Of a stretch of DNA of 64,000 nt, positions 27,733 to 36,871 are shown one piece after another (the stretch's first letter is position 1; each line of letters starts with the position of its first letter). Under the pieces are notes generated by a model that saw only the letters and a list, made by a program, of their open reading frames with translations, was not told the DNA's origin and did no database searches. Location: the NCBI RefSeq assembly GCF_014195505.1, contig NZ_JACIBV010000001.1, forward strand, positions 3,596,001 to 3,660,000. The letters run 5' to 3'. This stretch comes from Nonomuraea dietziae (GTDB taxonomy: Bacteria; Actinomycetota; Actinomycetes; Streptosporangiales; Streptosporangiaceae). Made by a program: the position numbers and the translations under genes.

Positions 27733-28938
27733 ATGACGGTACAAGGCTCCTGCGAGCCTCGATTCGCCACGGTCGCCGAGGAGTTCGAGCGCAACCTCAC
27801 CGAGCGCGGCGAGGTGGGCGCGTCGGTCTGCGTCGTCGTCGACGGCGAGACCGTCGTCGACCTCTGGGGTGGCGACGCCGCGCCCGGCCTCCCCTGGCTG
27901 CACGACACCATCGGACACGTATGGTCGTGCACCAAGGGGGCCACCGCGCTGTGCGCGCACATGCTCGCCTCCCGAGGGGAGCTCGATCTCGACGCGCCGG
28001 TCGTGCGCCACTGGCCCGAGTACGGCTCCCGCGGCAAGGACGGCACGCTGGTGCGGCACCTGCTGACCCACCAGGCGGGGCTGCCCGCCCTGCGCGAGCC
28101 GCTGCCGAGCGGGGCGTTCTACGACTGGAAGCTGATGGCCGACAGGCTCGCGGGCGAGGAGCCGTTCTGGGAGCCTGGCACCAGGCACGGCTACCACGCT
28201 CTCACCTTCGGGTTCCTGGTCGGGGAGGTCGTGCGCAGGGTGAGCGGGCGCTCGCTCGGCTCCTTCTTCCGCGAGGAGGTGGCCGAGCCGCTCGGCCTCG
28301 ACTTCTGGCTGGGCCTGCCCGAGGAGCAGGAGGGACGCGTCGCGCCGACGATCCCCGCCGAGACTCCCGCGCGGCTGCCCAGCTTCTACGCCGCGGCGTT
28401 CGCCGACCCGGCCTCGATTCCCGCCCTGCTGCTGGGCAACGACGGCGGGTACATGACGACCCCCGGCGAGTCCGACACCAGGACCGCGCACGCGGCGGAG
28501 TTCGGGGCGGTCGGGGCCGTCACCAACGCCCGTGGCCTGGCCGGGATGTACCGGCCGCTGTCGCTCGGCGGGGGCGGGCTGGTCGCCGAGGAGCAGCTGG
28601 CGATCATGTCGCCCGCGCAGTCCGCCTCCTCGGTGGACGCGGTGCTGCTCGTGCCGACCAGGTTCTCGCTCGGCTTCATGAAGGCCGTCGACAACCGGCA
28701 CCTGCCCGCCGCCGACAGCGAGGGGGCACTGCTGACCGAGACGGCGTTCGGCCACGCGGGCATGGGCGGCTCGGTCGGCTTCTGCGACCCGCCCGCGCGC
28801 CTGGCCTTCGGCTACACGATGAACCGCCAGGGCACCGGCCTCGGCATCAACCCGAGGGGACAGGCGCTGGTGGACGCCGTCTACCGGTCACTCGGCCACC
28901 GGCGGGCGCGCGGAGGCCTGTGGTACCGCCCGACCTGA
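27733..28938 (+). CDS. serine hydrolase, class C beta-lactamase/family VIII esterase type
   Basis: A 401-aa cytoplasmic protein with no signal peptide. The catalytic Ser-X-X-Lys is SCTK in HVWSCTKGATAL (about residues 64-75). The Tyr of the second motif is in GYHALTFG (about 154-161) where true AmpC enzymes have YxN, as in family VIII carboxylesterases. The third-motif region is GHAGMGGSVGF (about 339-349) instead of KTG. The likely role is hydrolysis of small esters or amides. Adjacent and in the same direction is a LysE-type exporter, 35 bp downstream. Confidence 0.87.
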   Translation: MTVQGSCEPRFATVAEEFERNLTERGEVGASVCVVVDGETVVDLWGGDAAPGLPWLHDTIGHVWSCTKGATALCAHMLASRGELDLDAPVVRHWPEYGSRGKDGTLVRHLLTHQAGLPALREPLPSGAFYDWKLMADRLAGEEPFWEPGTRHGYHALTFGFLVGEVVRRVSGRSLGSFFREEVAEPLGLDFWLGLPEEQEGRVAPTIPAETPARLPSFYAAAFADPASIPALLLGNDGGYMTTPGESDTRTAHAAEFGAVGAVTNARGLAGMYRPLSLGGGGLVAEEQLAIMSPAQSASSVDAVLLVPTRFSLGFMKAVDNRHLPAADSEGALLTETAFGHAGMGGSVGFCDPPARLAFGYTMNRQGTGLGINPRGQALVDAVYRSLGHRRARGGLWYRPT

Positions 28939-28973
28939 CATCTCCGTCGAAAGGGCACGCTAATGTGAAAGGC

Positions 28974-29630
28974 ATGTTCTTCGGGGTGACCGACATCTGG
29001 ACGTACATGGTCGGTGCGTTCTTCATCATCCTGCTGCCCGGCCCCAACTCGCTCTACGTGCTGGCGCTCGCCGCCCAGCGAGGCGTGCGCCAGGGCTATC
29101 GGGCGGCGGCGGGCGTGTTCGTCGGCGACACGATCCTCATGGTGCTGGCCTCCGCCGGCGCCGCGTCGCTGCTGCGCTCGGCCCCGCTGGTGTTCATGAT
29201 CGTGAAGGTCGCGGGCGCCGCCTACCTCGGGTGGATCGGCTTCCAGATGATCAGGGGAGCGTGGAGAGCCTGGCGCTCCCCCTCCACCGCGCAGGCCCCC
29301 GCCAACGCCCTGGTGAGCGAGCGTGACGTGCGCCCCTTCACCAAGGCGCTGACGATCAGCCTGCTCAACCCGAAGGCGATCCTGTTCTTCGTCTCCTACT
29401 TCATCCTGTTCGTGGACCCCTCCTACGCCACCCCCGCCGTGTCGTTCCTCATCCTCGGCGCGATCATCCAGGTCTTCAGCGCGCTCTACCTGTCGGCACT
29501 GATCTTCGGGGGCAACTTCCTGGCCGGGCAGTTCAGGTCCAGGCGCAGGCTGTCGGCCACGCTCACCGCGGGCGTCGGCGCCCTCTTCCTCGGCTTCGGG
29601 GCCAAACTCGCCACCGCGGGCCTGGGCTGA
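28974..29630 (+). CDS. LysE family translocator
   Basis: A 218-aa membrane protein with about six hydrophobic helices. It has the family signature near the N terminus (FIILLPGPNSLYVL, about 17-30) and a central NPKAILFFVSYF (about 133-144). LysE/RhtB proteins export amino acids or related small molecules. The ATG at 28974 is preceded by TAATGT at seven bases and by AAAGG at four, so either a leaderless or a very short-leader start is possible. Confidence 0.88.
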   Translation: MFFGVTDIWTYMVGAFFIILLPGPNSLYVLALAAQRGVRQGYRAAAGVFVGDTILMVLASAGAASLLRSAPLVFMIVKVAGAAYLGWIGFQMIRGAWRAWRSPSTAQAPANALVSERDVRPFTKALTISLLNPKAILFFVSYFILFVDPSYATPAVSFLILGAIIQVFSALYLSALIFGGNFLAGQFRSRRRLSATLTAGVGALFLGFGAKLATAGLG

Positions 29631-29639
29631 CCCCGCCCT

Positions 29640-30101
29640 CTACGCGGGGGCGACGCGCCCGGCCCTGAGCAGCTCCACGATGAGCCAGAGCCGTACGGCG
29701 AGCCCCACGAACGCCAGCGGCCACGCCCCCGTGAAGGCCGCCAGCCACCCGCATCCCGCCGCGGCCACCGTCGCCCAGCGCAGCAGCCCGAACACCTGCG
29801 CGGTGCGGGGGTCCTGATGGGAGACCATGATCCCCGTCGCGATCATCCACACCGCCAGGACCTCCGTGAGGCCGAGCATCAGGGTCAGCGAGGACGGCAG
29901 CGGCATGAGCTCCGTCACTGAGACGACGGCGGCCGCCACCGCCGCCACCCTGGCTCCGTGGAAGGCCGGATGCCCCACCCGTCCGAGCGCCGCCACGACG
30001 ACGACCCATCCGATCACGTCCATGAGCAGGTCGAACCCGTTTAATCGGAGGTCGAGGGCGACGATCAGCAGTCCGAGCGCGACGGACTTGTAAGGACGCA
30101 T
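29640..30101 (-). CDS. small membrane protein, unknown function
   Basis: A protein of about 153 aa with four or five hydrophobic segments (for example VALGLLIVALDL, VIGWVVVVAAL, LAVWMIATGIMV) and no recognised family. The start is uncertain: ATG at 30101 (MRPYKSV) places the first helix near the N terminus, and ATG at 30113 or 30155 are alternatives. It is convergent with the LysE gene, with nine bases between the stops. Confidence 0.6.
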   Translation of the reverse strand: MRPYKSVALGLLIVALDLRLNGFDLLMDVIGWVVVVAALGRVGHPAFHGARVAAVAAAVVSVTELMPLPSSLTLMLGLTEVLAVWMIATGIMVSHQDPRTAQVFGLLRWATVAAAGCGWLAAFTGAWPLAFVGLAVRLWLIVELLRAGRVAPA

Positions 30102-30316
30102 GTCACGGAGCATGACATTCGGAATGGACAAGATCAACAAGTGCCGAGTGTGCACAATCTGACGGTGGCACTCGGAGGGCTCAGGTACGGTAAGCCACCG
30201 GCGCGCCCTCCGCGTGCCGGGGTAACCGTGCCGTCACCCCGGTGGCAGCGTCCGCCGATGCCTGGTCCAGCGACGCCTGGGTAGACGCTGAACGCCGGCC
30301 GACCTACGGAGCAGAG

Positions 30317-30949
30317 TTGAGCCATCCCCCTGTCGTGCTGCCCCGCCTGACCGCCATGGCCAAGCAGGCGGCCCCCCGCCTGCTCGAAGGCGTCGTCGCG
30401 CCGCTTGCCGTCTTCTACACCGCCCTCATGATCCTGGGCGAGACGGGTGCGCTGATCGCGGCGGTGTCATGGGTCTACCTCGGGGTGGGATGGCGGCTCG
30501 TCAGAAGGGTCAGGGTGCCCGCGACGATGTTCCTCGCCGCGGTGGCGATCACCGCCCGCACCCTGATCGCGCTGGTCACCGGCAACAACGCCGTCTTCTT
30601 CCTCACGCCCGAGTTCGGCACGATCTGCATCAGCATGATCTTCCTCGCCTCGGTCAGGCTGAACGCGCCCATGGTGCAGAAGCTCACGCTCGACTACATC
30701 CATCTGCCGCAGGCGGTGCTCCGGCACGAGCGGATGCGCAGGTTCTTCGCCAGGATCACCCTGCTGTGGGCCTTCGTGCTGCTGGCCAACTCCACGGTGA
30801 GCATCCTGCTCTACATCCACGAGTCGGCGATGATCGGCGTCTACATGCTGCTGCGCACCTCAGCGGTGGCCGCTATCAGCGGTCTCGCGATCGCCTTCTC
30901 GCTGTGGGCCTTCAAGCGGGTCCTCCGCCGCCTGCACACCCTCGCCTGA
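30317..30949 (+). CDS. VC0807-like membrane protein
   Basis: A 210-aa polytopic membrane protein with about six helices. The segments FYTALMILGETGALIAAVSW and a later NNAVFFLTPEFGTI resemble the VC0807/DUF3159-like family of unknown function. The proposed TTG start at 30317 has GGAG eight bases upstream; an ATG at 30356 (MAKQAAP) is equally possible. Its last 90 bases lie opposite the end of the next gene. Confidence 0.6.
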   Translation: MSHPPVVLPRLTAMAKQAAPRLLEGVVAPLAVFYTALMILGETGALIAAVSWVYLGVGWRLVRRVRVPATMFLAAVAITARTLIALVTGNNAVFFLTPEFGTICISMIFLASVRLNAPMVQKLTLDYIHLPQAVLRHERMRRFFARITLLWAFVLLANSTVSILLYIHESAMIGVYMLLRTSAVAAISGLAIAFSLWAFKRVLRRLHTLA

Positions 30950-31843
30950 CTTCTCGATCAGCAGGAACGCGCCCGCCAGCCCCATCACCAGCCCGGTCAG
31001 GAGCGAGAACAGGTCCACGAGGTCGGTGGCGACCATCGGGACGTTCGCGCGCAGCGGGCCCGCGGTCACGATGACGATCATCTTGTAGAGGCCCCAGCCG
31101 AACAGCGAGCCGCTGCCCAGCCAGCTCAGCGCCACCGCCCAGGGCGCGTGGCCGCGTAGCAGGTGCAGATAGGCGAGCGCGGCCCCGATCGCCACCGCAC
31201 CGCTGAAGGCCAGCGCGACCCCACCCGCCGTGGTCTTCGCCGCCACCACCGCCGGGTCCAGGCCGGCCGTGCCGCCGAGTGCCCAGTAGAGGTTCGCGCC
31301 GCCGACGACCATGGTGACCAGCAGGCTGCCACGCCCCACGACGCGCTGGAACGGCACGTTCGTCCGCCTGCCGCCCGAGACGAAGATCCACGGCCAGCGG
31401 TCGCGGGCGTAGAGGACGAAGGCGACGCTCAGCCCGAGACCCTGCAGCGAGAAGCCGCCGTAGACGGCCAGGTACACCCAGGCGGCGAGGAACTCCTCGC
31501 CGAAGGCCCCCGGCCCTTCCAGCAGCAGCGTGACCGGCAGGCTCACCAGGATCTGCGACAGCAGCCCGATGCCCACCCAGATCGGCAGGAGCACCAGCCA
31601 GGCGGGCAGGCGCATCCCCCACCGCATCGTGAAGGCCAGCGCGAGCAGGAGGCCGACCAGGTCCATGCCGAAGGTCATGGCGTTGAGCCCGACCATCGTG
31701 GCGGAGCTCATGAGGGACGGAGCCGTCACGCCGACCATGTCGCCGGTCAGCCAGAGGATCTTGATCGTCAGGTAGGGCAGGATGGCGGCCATCGCGACCA
31801 CCGCGGCGGTGATCCGGCCGATGCCGGCTCGGGGAACGTCCAT
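30860..31843 (-). CDS. polytopic membrane protein, unknown function
   Basis: A 327-aa protein with eight or so hydrophobic helices, starting MDVPRAGIGR. It shows LPYLTIKILWLTGDMVG near the N terminus and a hydrophilic 30-residue C-terminal tail rich in Glu/Arg. The tail is encoded opposite the last 90 bases of the convergent membrane-protein gene. It begins 35 bp after a sensor kinase on the same strand and may form one unit with it, perhaps as a membrane input or output partner. No domain of known function is recognised. Confidence 0.6.
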   Translation of the reverse strand: MDVPRAGIGRITAAVVAMAAILPYLTIKILWLTGDMVGVTAPSLMSSATMVGLNAMTFGMDLVGLLLALAFTMRWGMRLPAWLVLLPIWVGIGLLSQILVSLPVTLLLEGPGAFGEEFLAAWVYLAVYGGFSLQGLGLSVAFVLYARDRWPWIFVSGGRRTNVPFQRVVGRGSLLVTMVVGGANLYWALGGTAGLDPAVVAAKTTAGGVALAFSGAVAIGAALAYLHLLRGHAPWAVALSWLGSGSLFGWGLYKMIVIVTAGPLRANVPMVATDLVDLFSLLTGLVMGLAGAFLLIEKSGEGVQAAEDPLEGPQREGDRETADSGHR

Positions 31844-31878
31844 GCTCCCGAACCTGCCTGGTCCGCGCCGCCGCTCCC

Positions 31879-33054
31879 TCACGCCCTGAGGGGATCCTCC
31901 TCCCCCTGGAGAGGGAGAACGACGAGCTCGAAGCCGTCGTCCACGGGCCCGGCCGTCATCGTGCCGCCCGCCAGCCGTACGCGCTCGCGCAGGCCGGTGA
32001 GGCCCATGCCGCCGGGAATCGCGGTGGCCCTGCCGCGGGCGGGGCCGTTGCGCACCGAGATCCTCGCGGGCGAGACCGAGACGCGCACCCACGCGCCTGG
32101 CGCGTGCTTGGCGGCGTTGGTCAGCCCTTCCTGGACCGCGCGGTAGGCCAGCGCGGGCACGGGTCCCTCCGCCACCTCCAGCGAGACGTCCATGCCGGAG
32201 TCGCGGGAGCGTTCCACCAGGTCGGTGACGTCGGCGGCGACCGGTACGAGGGGGGCGGGGTCGAAGTCGTCGCGCAGCAGCCCGACGATCTCGCGTAGCC
32301 GCTCGGTCGCCTCCGAGGCGGCCACCCGCAGCTCACCCGCGGCCTTCGCCTGCGCGGGAGCGAGCCCTGGAGCGATCTCCAGGCCCGCCGCCCGCACCGC
32401 GATCAGAGCCAGGTCATGGCCGAGGGAGTCGTGCATGTCGTGCGCGATGCGGGTGCGCTCGCGCAGCCTGGCCTGCGCGGCCACCGACAGCTGGGTCCGC
32501 TCACGCTGCTGGAGCAGCAGCCGCCTGAGCGTGCCCAGCAGGTACGGCACGACATAGCAGCCGATGAGACCGCTCACCATGGTCACCCAGTAGCGCAGGA
32601 GGCCGCCCTGGGCCAGCACGACGCCCGCGCCGATGACGGCGGCCGCGCCGAACACGGCCGTCGCGGGCCAGGCCCTCGAGGCGCTCCGGCCCGTCCGGTA
32701 GGCGTACCAGAGCACGGCGAGCGTGGTCGCCGACAGCGGGAAGATCTTCACGCTGACCAGCGACAACGGCCACAGCTGGTCGGTCGTGGCGACGCCGCCG
32801 GTGAAGTCCCATGTGGTGGTGGCCAGGCCCTCGCCGAAGTCCCACGGGCCGAGCGGCAGCAGGATCACCGACGCGGCCAGCGGCCACGCCCTGCCCACCA
32901 GGACGGCCAGCCCGAGCAGCAGCACGCGCCCGCCGGTCACGACCGCGAACACGCCTGGCTCGGCGAAAGGGTCGGGGCCGGCCGCCGCGGCGAGAACGGA
33001 CAGCCCGAGCCAGGCGAGGACGTCGTAGAGGACCTGGCGAGGTGTGCGGCGCAT
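31879..33054 (-). CDS. sensor histidine kinase (HisKA_3 type), no adjacent response regulator
   Basis: A 391-aa membrane kinase. It has five or six hydrophobic segments in the first 200 residues, then a dimerisation/phospho-acceptor helix ERTRIAHDMHDSLGHDLALI (His in DMHDSLGHD). The HATPase follows with QEGLTNAAKHA (N box) and GMGLTGLRERV (G box). This is the NarL-partner class of kinases, yet no LuxR-type response regulator is within the window on either side. TAACGT lies seven bases upstream of the ATG. Its upstream region carries a repeated CGAAAGTA-G4 motif. Confidence 0.88.
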   Translation of the reverse strand: MRRTPRQVLYDVLAWLGLSVLAAAAGPDPFAEPGVFAVVTGGRVLLLGLAVLVGRAWPLAASVILLPLGPWDFGEGLATTTWDFTGGVATTDQLWPLSLVSVKIFPLSATTLAVLWYAYRTGRSASRAWPATAVFGAAAVIGAGVVLAQGGLLRYWVTMVSGLIGCYVVPYLLGTLRRLLLQQRERTQLSVAAQARLRERTRIAHDMHDSLGHDLALIAVRAAGLEIAPGLAPAQAKAAGELRVAASEATERLREIVGLLRDDFDPAPLVPVAADVTDLVERSRDSGMDVSLEVAEGPVPALAYRAVQEGLTNAAKHAPGAWVRVSVSPARISVRNGPARGRATAIPGGMGLTGLRERVRLAGGTMTAGPVDDGFELVVLPLQGEEDPLRA

Positions 33055-33398
33055 GCCCGAAACGTTAGCCGGAGACGTCGGCCGCCACCCCTGCCGAAAG
33101 TAAGGGGTACGGCCTGGCCCACCGCGAAAGGTGGTGCCAGGCCCACCGCCGATCTCCATCCTTGCCCCAGTGTGTCCGGGCTCCGCCCCAGGTTGGATCG
33201 ACGTATCTGACGAAAGTAGGGGGTCGCGGGTGCCGTTCGTCCGATGTGCCGCCGAGTGGCTGATCCCTAGGTTCGAGGAGCTGGATCCCTGACTTTTCCA
33301 GGGGACGGCAGGGGCGCGGGCAGGGGGCATCCCCGATGCCGTGCATACGTCCCGCCGCCACTCTGGGAGAACTCCTCCACAGACCGGAGCGCAATCCC
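33055..33398. promoter_or_regulatory. gap with a 14-bp direct repeat upstream of the sensor kinase
   Basis: Within these 344 bases CGAAAGTAAGGGGT (33095-33108) and CGAAAGTAGGGGGT (33211-33224) match at 13 of 14 positions. A TAACGT box at 33067-33062 (minus) belongs to the kinase. The repeats could be sites for a response regulator that controls the kinase operon. No gene is seen in the gap. Confidence 0.5.
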
Positions 33399-34031
33399 AT
33401 GTCTCACGCCATTCTCGACCTGCTCAACCAGGTGATGTCGTCACCGTGGTTGTACCTCGCGCTGTTCGCGCTGGCGTTGCTCGACGGGTTCTTCCCCATC
33501 GTCCCCGCCGAGACGTCAGTGATCACCGCGGGCGTCTTCGCGGCCTCGACGGGCGAGCCGACCCTCTGGCTGGTGATGGTCGTCGCCGCGCTCGGGGCGT
33601 TCGCCGGTGACCACATCTCCTACGCCATCGGCGGCAAGGCCGGCAGGCGGCTGCGCGGCAAGAAGACCTACGCCTGGGCGCAGCAGGCGCTTGCCGAGCG
33701 CGGCGGGCTGCTGCTCGTCGTGGCGCGCTACATCCCCGGCGGCAGGACGGCGGCGACCCTGACCATGGGTGCCGTCCGCTACCCGCGCAGGTCCTTCGCC
33801 TTCTTCGACGCGATCGCGGCAGGCTCCTGGGCGGTCTACTCCGCGCTGATCGGCTTCTTCGGCGGCATGGCCTTCGAGAACGACCCGATCAGGGGCCTGC
33901 TGCTCGGCCTGGGCATCGCCGTGTCCATCACGGTGCTCGTCGAGGTCGTCCGCTGGGTGCGCAAGAGGCGCTCACAGGGTTCTCACAGAGCGCTCGTCGC
34001 GGCCGCACAGGGCGCGCAAGGAGACTCCTGA
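33399..34031 (+). CDS. DedA family membrane protein (SNARE-associated/VTT domain)
   Basis: A 210-aa protein with the DedA layout. It has an early re-entrant segment with DGFFPIVPAETSVITAG (about residues 29-45), GAFAGDHISYAIGGKAG (about 66-82), and the conserved ARYIPGGRT motif (about 110-118) followed by the Arg/Thr-rich TMGAVRYPR. DedA proteins are linked to lipid-carrier flipping and membrane homeostasis. GGAG lies ten bases before the ATG. Confidence 0.9.
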   Translation: MSHAILDLLNQVMSSPWLYLALFALALLDGFFPIVPAETSVITAGVFAASTGEPTLWLVMVVAALGAFAGDHISYAIGGKAGRRLRGKKTYAWAQQALAERGGLLLVVARYIPGGRTAATLTMGAVRYPRRSFAFFDAIAAGSWAVYSALIGFFGGMAFENDPIRGLLLGLGIAVSITVLVEVVRWVRKRRSQGSHRALVAAAQGAQGDS

Positions 34032-34108
34032 CTGTTCGCCCCCGTGCCCCTGGGTGTCCATGAACGGACACCTCCATATGGCTTCATCCAGGTGAAAGGA
34101 GAGCGTCC

Positions 34109-34912
34109 ATGACTGTGCTGGCCGCGGCGGTAGCCCTGTTCGGCTCGTTGTTCTTCGCACTCGGCGCCGCTCTCCAGCAGTTCGAGGCGGCGGACTCGGC
34201 CAAGCCCGGCCTGCTGGCCCTGCTGAAAAAGCCCCGCTGGCTGATCGGCGGGGTCTCCATCACCGTGGGCGGCGGGCTGCACATCGTCGCGCTCGGCCTC
34301 GGCCCGCTGACCGTCGTCCAGCCCATGGGCGTGGCCAGCCTGCTGTTCGCCCTGCCGATCGCCGCCGGCCTGCACGGACGCAGACCCTCCCGCAGGGAGC
34401 TGGCCGCGGCCGCGACCGTCGCCATCGGACTGATCGGCCTGGTCCTGCTCGTGCCCGCCCACGACGGCCCCACCTACCTCAGCCCTCAGGGCGCGGCCAC
34501 GCTGCTCGCCGTCGCCGGCATCGCGGCGGTCCTGCTGTGGGCAGGGGCGAAGGTGGCCTCGCCCGCCGGGCGGGCGGCGCTGCTGGCCACCAGCGCGGGC
34601 GTGCTGTACGGCGCCACCGCGACCCTCATGCGCGTCCTCGTCGACGGCGCGTGGAACTGGTGGTACCTGCTGGCGCTGCCGGTTCCCGCCCTGCTCGCCC
34701 TCGTGCTCCTGCAGCGCGCCTACGCCGTCGGCCACTTCGGCGTGTCGTTCGCCTCGCTGCAGATCGCCGACCCCCTGACCGCTGTCGCCTTCGGCGCCCT
34801 CCTGCTCGGCGAGCCCCTCCCCCAGGGCATCGCCCCGATCGCCGCCGCCGCCCTCACCGCCGTGGGCACGGTGGCGCTCGCCCGCACCACCCCGCTCGAA
34901 GCACGTACCTAG
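34109..34912 (+). CDS. DMT-superfamily transporter (EamA/NIPA-like)
   Basis: A 267-aa membrane protein with about nine helices in two repeats. The first repeat has FGSLFFALGAALQQ and LGPLTVVQPMGVASLLFALP; the second ends with LQIADPLTAVAFGALLLGEPLP. This is the pattern of magnesium/NIPA-like or EamA carriers. The strong ribosome-binding site AAAGGAGA precedes the ATG by six bases. It is followed at 39 bp by a glycosyltransferase in the same direction. The cargo is not evident. Confidence 0.78.
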   Translation: MTVLAAAVALFGSLFFALGAALQQFEAADSAKPGLLALLKKPRWLIGGVSITVGGGLHIVALGLGPLTVVQPMGVASLLFALPIAAGLHGRRPSRRELAAAATVAIGLIGLVLLVPAHDGPTYLSPQGAATLLAVAGIAAVLLWAGAKVASPAGRAALLATSAGVLYGATATLMRVLVDGAWNWWYLLALPVPALLALVLLQRAYAVGHFGVSFASLQIADPLTAVAFGALLLGEPLPQGIAPIAAAALTAVGTVALARTTPLEART

Positions 34913-34951
34913 CTGAACCGCTTTCCTGGCTCAACCACCTAGGAGTCCCCC

Positions 34952-36166
34952 ATGGCCATGCCGCTCATCTCACCCCAGGCCTCCCGCCCGACCCTCGTGC
35001 CGGTGCCGACCAGGCCCCGCCGTGTGCTGATCTCGACCGACACCTACCCGCCCGACGTGAACGGCGCCGCCGTCTTCACCCACCGACTGGCCACGGGGCT
35101 GGCCGAGCGCGGCAACGACGTCCACGTGATCTGCCAGTCGGAGGACGGCCCCGCCAAGGCCACGGTGGAGGACGGCGTGATCGTGCACCGGCTGCGCTCG
35201 GCTCCGCTGCTCGTCCACCCCACGATGCGGGTGACCGTCCCCGTCAGGCTCGACCGCCTGGTGAACGCGATCCAGCCCGACGTGCTGCACACCCAGGGGC
35301 ACTTCGTCGTCGGCAGGGCCGCGATGGCCGCGGCGCGAAGGAACGGCGTGCCGATCGTGGCCACCAACCACTTCATGCCCGACAACCTCTTCCAGTTCGC
35401 GCACATCCCGGCCAAGCTCAGGGAGAAGGCGGGCAGGCTGGCCTGGCGCGACTTCAGCCGCGTCTACTCCCGCGCCGACCACGTCACCACTCCCACGCCG
35501 CTGGCCGCCGGCCTGCTGTCCGAGCAGGGCTTCGAGCGCGAGGTGGAGGCGGTCTCCTGCGGGATCGACCTGACCAGGTTCCATCCTCGCTCGGAGCCGA
35601 AGGCCTGGGCCCGCAAGGCGTTCGGGCTGCCCGACCGCGAGACGGTGCTGTTCGTGGGCCGCCTCGACGAGGAGAAGCGGCTGGACGAGCTGGTGCGGGC
35701 GCTGCCGTACATCGTGAACGAGAGCGACGCCCAGGTCGCGCTGGTGGGCAAGGGCAACCAGCGGGAGCCGCTGGAGCGGCTGGCCAGAAGGATCGGCGTC
35801 GGCGACCGGGTGTTCTTCCTCGGGTTCGTGCCCGACGAGGCGATGCCGCAGGCGTTCGCGGCGGCAGACGCGTTCGCCATGCCGGGCGTCGCCGAGCTGC
35901 AGAGCATCGCGACGCTGGAGGCCATGGCCAGCGGCCTGCCCGTCGTCGCGGCCAACGCGATGGCGCTGCCGCACCTGGTCGAGGAGAACGGCTTCCTGTA
36001 CGAGCCTGGCGACGTGATCGAGCTGGCCAGGCACCTGACCGCGCTGCTGACCGACACGGGCCTGCGCGACAGGGCGGGCAAGGCCAGCCGCGAGCTGGCG
36101 CTCACCCACGACCACCAGGCCTCGCTGGCCCGTTTCGAGGAGATCTACGCCGAGGTCGGCCGATGA
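34952..36166 (+). CDS. GT4 family glycosyltransferase
   Basis: A 404-aa GT-B fold enzyme with an N-terminal Rossmann domain (ISTDTYPPDVNGAAVFTHRL, 29-48) and a C-terminal UDP/GDP-sugar domain. The C-terminal domain has VLFVGRLDEEKRLDEL (about 230-245) and the donor-binding ELQSIATLEAMASGLPVV (about 315-332). Resemblance is to mannosyl- or glucosyltransferases making glycolipids, as in mannosylated phosphoinositides. AGGAG precedes the ATG. Its stop overlaps the DUF998 start (ATGA), so the two are coupled. Confidence 0.85.
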   Translation: MAMPLISPQASRPTLVPVPTRPRRVLISTDTYPPDVNGAAVFTHRLATGLAERGNDVHVICQSEDGPAKATVEDGVIVHRLRSAPLLVHPTMRVTVPVRLDRLVNAIQPDVLHTQGHFVVGRAAMAAARRNGVPIVATNHFMPDNLFQFAHIPAKLREKAGRLAWRDFSRVYSRADHVTTPTPLAAGLLSEQGFEREVEAVSCGIDLTRFHPRSEPKAWARKAFGLPDRETVLFVGRLDEEKRLDELVRALPYIVNESDAQVALVGKGNQREPLERLARRIGVGDRVFFLGFVPDEAMPQAFAAADAFAMPGVAELQSIATLEAMASGLPVVAANAMALPHLVEENGFLYEPGDVIELARHLTALLTDTGLRDRAGKASRELALTHDHQASLARFEEIYAEVGR

Positions 36167-36828
36167 TCCTGCTGGCTCCCCTGGTGGCCGCGCTCGTGTG
36201 CGCTGCCGCGCTGACCTACGCGCATCTGGCGCTGCCCCAGCAGACCCTCATCAGCGACTACGCGCTCGTGCCAGGCGGGATGGCGCCCGTCATGATCGGC
36301 ACGCTGGCGCTGGCCGCGGGCTGTGTCTTCCTCGCCTACGGCCTGACCGTACGCGAGCCAGGACGCACCGCCGCGACCAGGCTGCTGCTGATCGCCGCGG
36401 CGGGCGGGCTCATGCTGAGCGCGCTGTTCCCCACCGATCCAGGCCCTGCCACCTCCCTGTCGGGCGAGGTGCACCGATGGGCCGCGGCCGTGGTGTTCAC
36501 CTCGTTGCCCGTCGCCGGCTGGACGCTCGTCAGAGGCAGGGCCCCGCTCCCCCGATGGAACCTGGTCAGGTCGCTCGTCGTCACCGCCGTCGTCGCGCTG
36601 GCCGTCTACCTCGCCGCGCACCCCGCGGCCCTCACCTCGCCGTTCATCGGCGGAGAGGCCTACTACGGCCTGCTGGAGCGGGCGGTGGTCGTGGCCGACG
36701 TCGCCCTGGTGGTCGCGATGGGCGTGGCCGCCTCCCTCGACAACCGCCTTCCCACACAGATTCCCGTCGTGACGCGTGAGAGCCGCCCCGCGCCCGCCGC
36801 GCCCGCCGACCGGGCCAAGGCGGCCTGA
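36163..36828 (+). CDS. DUF998 family membrane protein
   Basis: A 221-aa membrane protein with about six helices and the DUF998 features ISDYALVPGGM (about 30-40) and LSALFPTDPG (about 85-94, followed by the conserved histidine in EVHRWAA). Its function is unknown, and family members occur beside glycan or lipid genes. It is coupled by a four-base overlap to the GT4 gene, suggesting that it works on the same membrane glycolipid. Confidence 0.75.
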   Translation: MILLAPLVAALVCAAALTYAHLALPQQTLISDYALVPGGMAPVMIGTLALAAGCVFLAYGLTVREPGRTAATRLLLIAAAGGLMLSALFPTDPGPATSLSGEVHRWAAAVVFTSLPVAGWTLVRGRAPLPRWNLVRSLVVTAVVALAVYLAAHPAALTSPFIGGEAYYGLLERAVVVADVALVVAMGVAASLDNRLPTQIPVVTRESRPAPAAPADRAKAA

Positions 36829-36851
36829 CGGTTCGGTGCGGGCCGAACCGT
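36828..36851. promoter_or_regulatory. 9-bp inverted repeat, ArsR operator or terminator
   Basis: ACGGTTCGG and CCGAACCGT are separated by six bases. The dyad ends nine bases before a -10-like TAACGT (36860-36865) of the ArsR-type gene, a fitting place for autoregulation. It also starts at the stop codon of the gene before, so a termination role is possible. Confidence 0.5.
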
Positions 36852-36871
36852 CAGGGCCCTAACGTGGAGAT

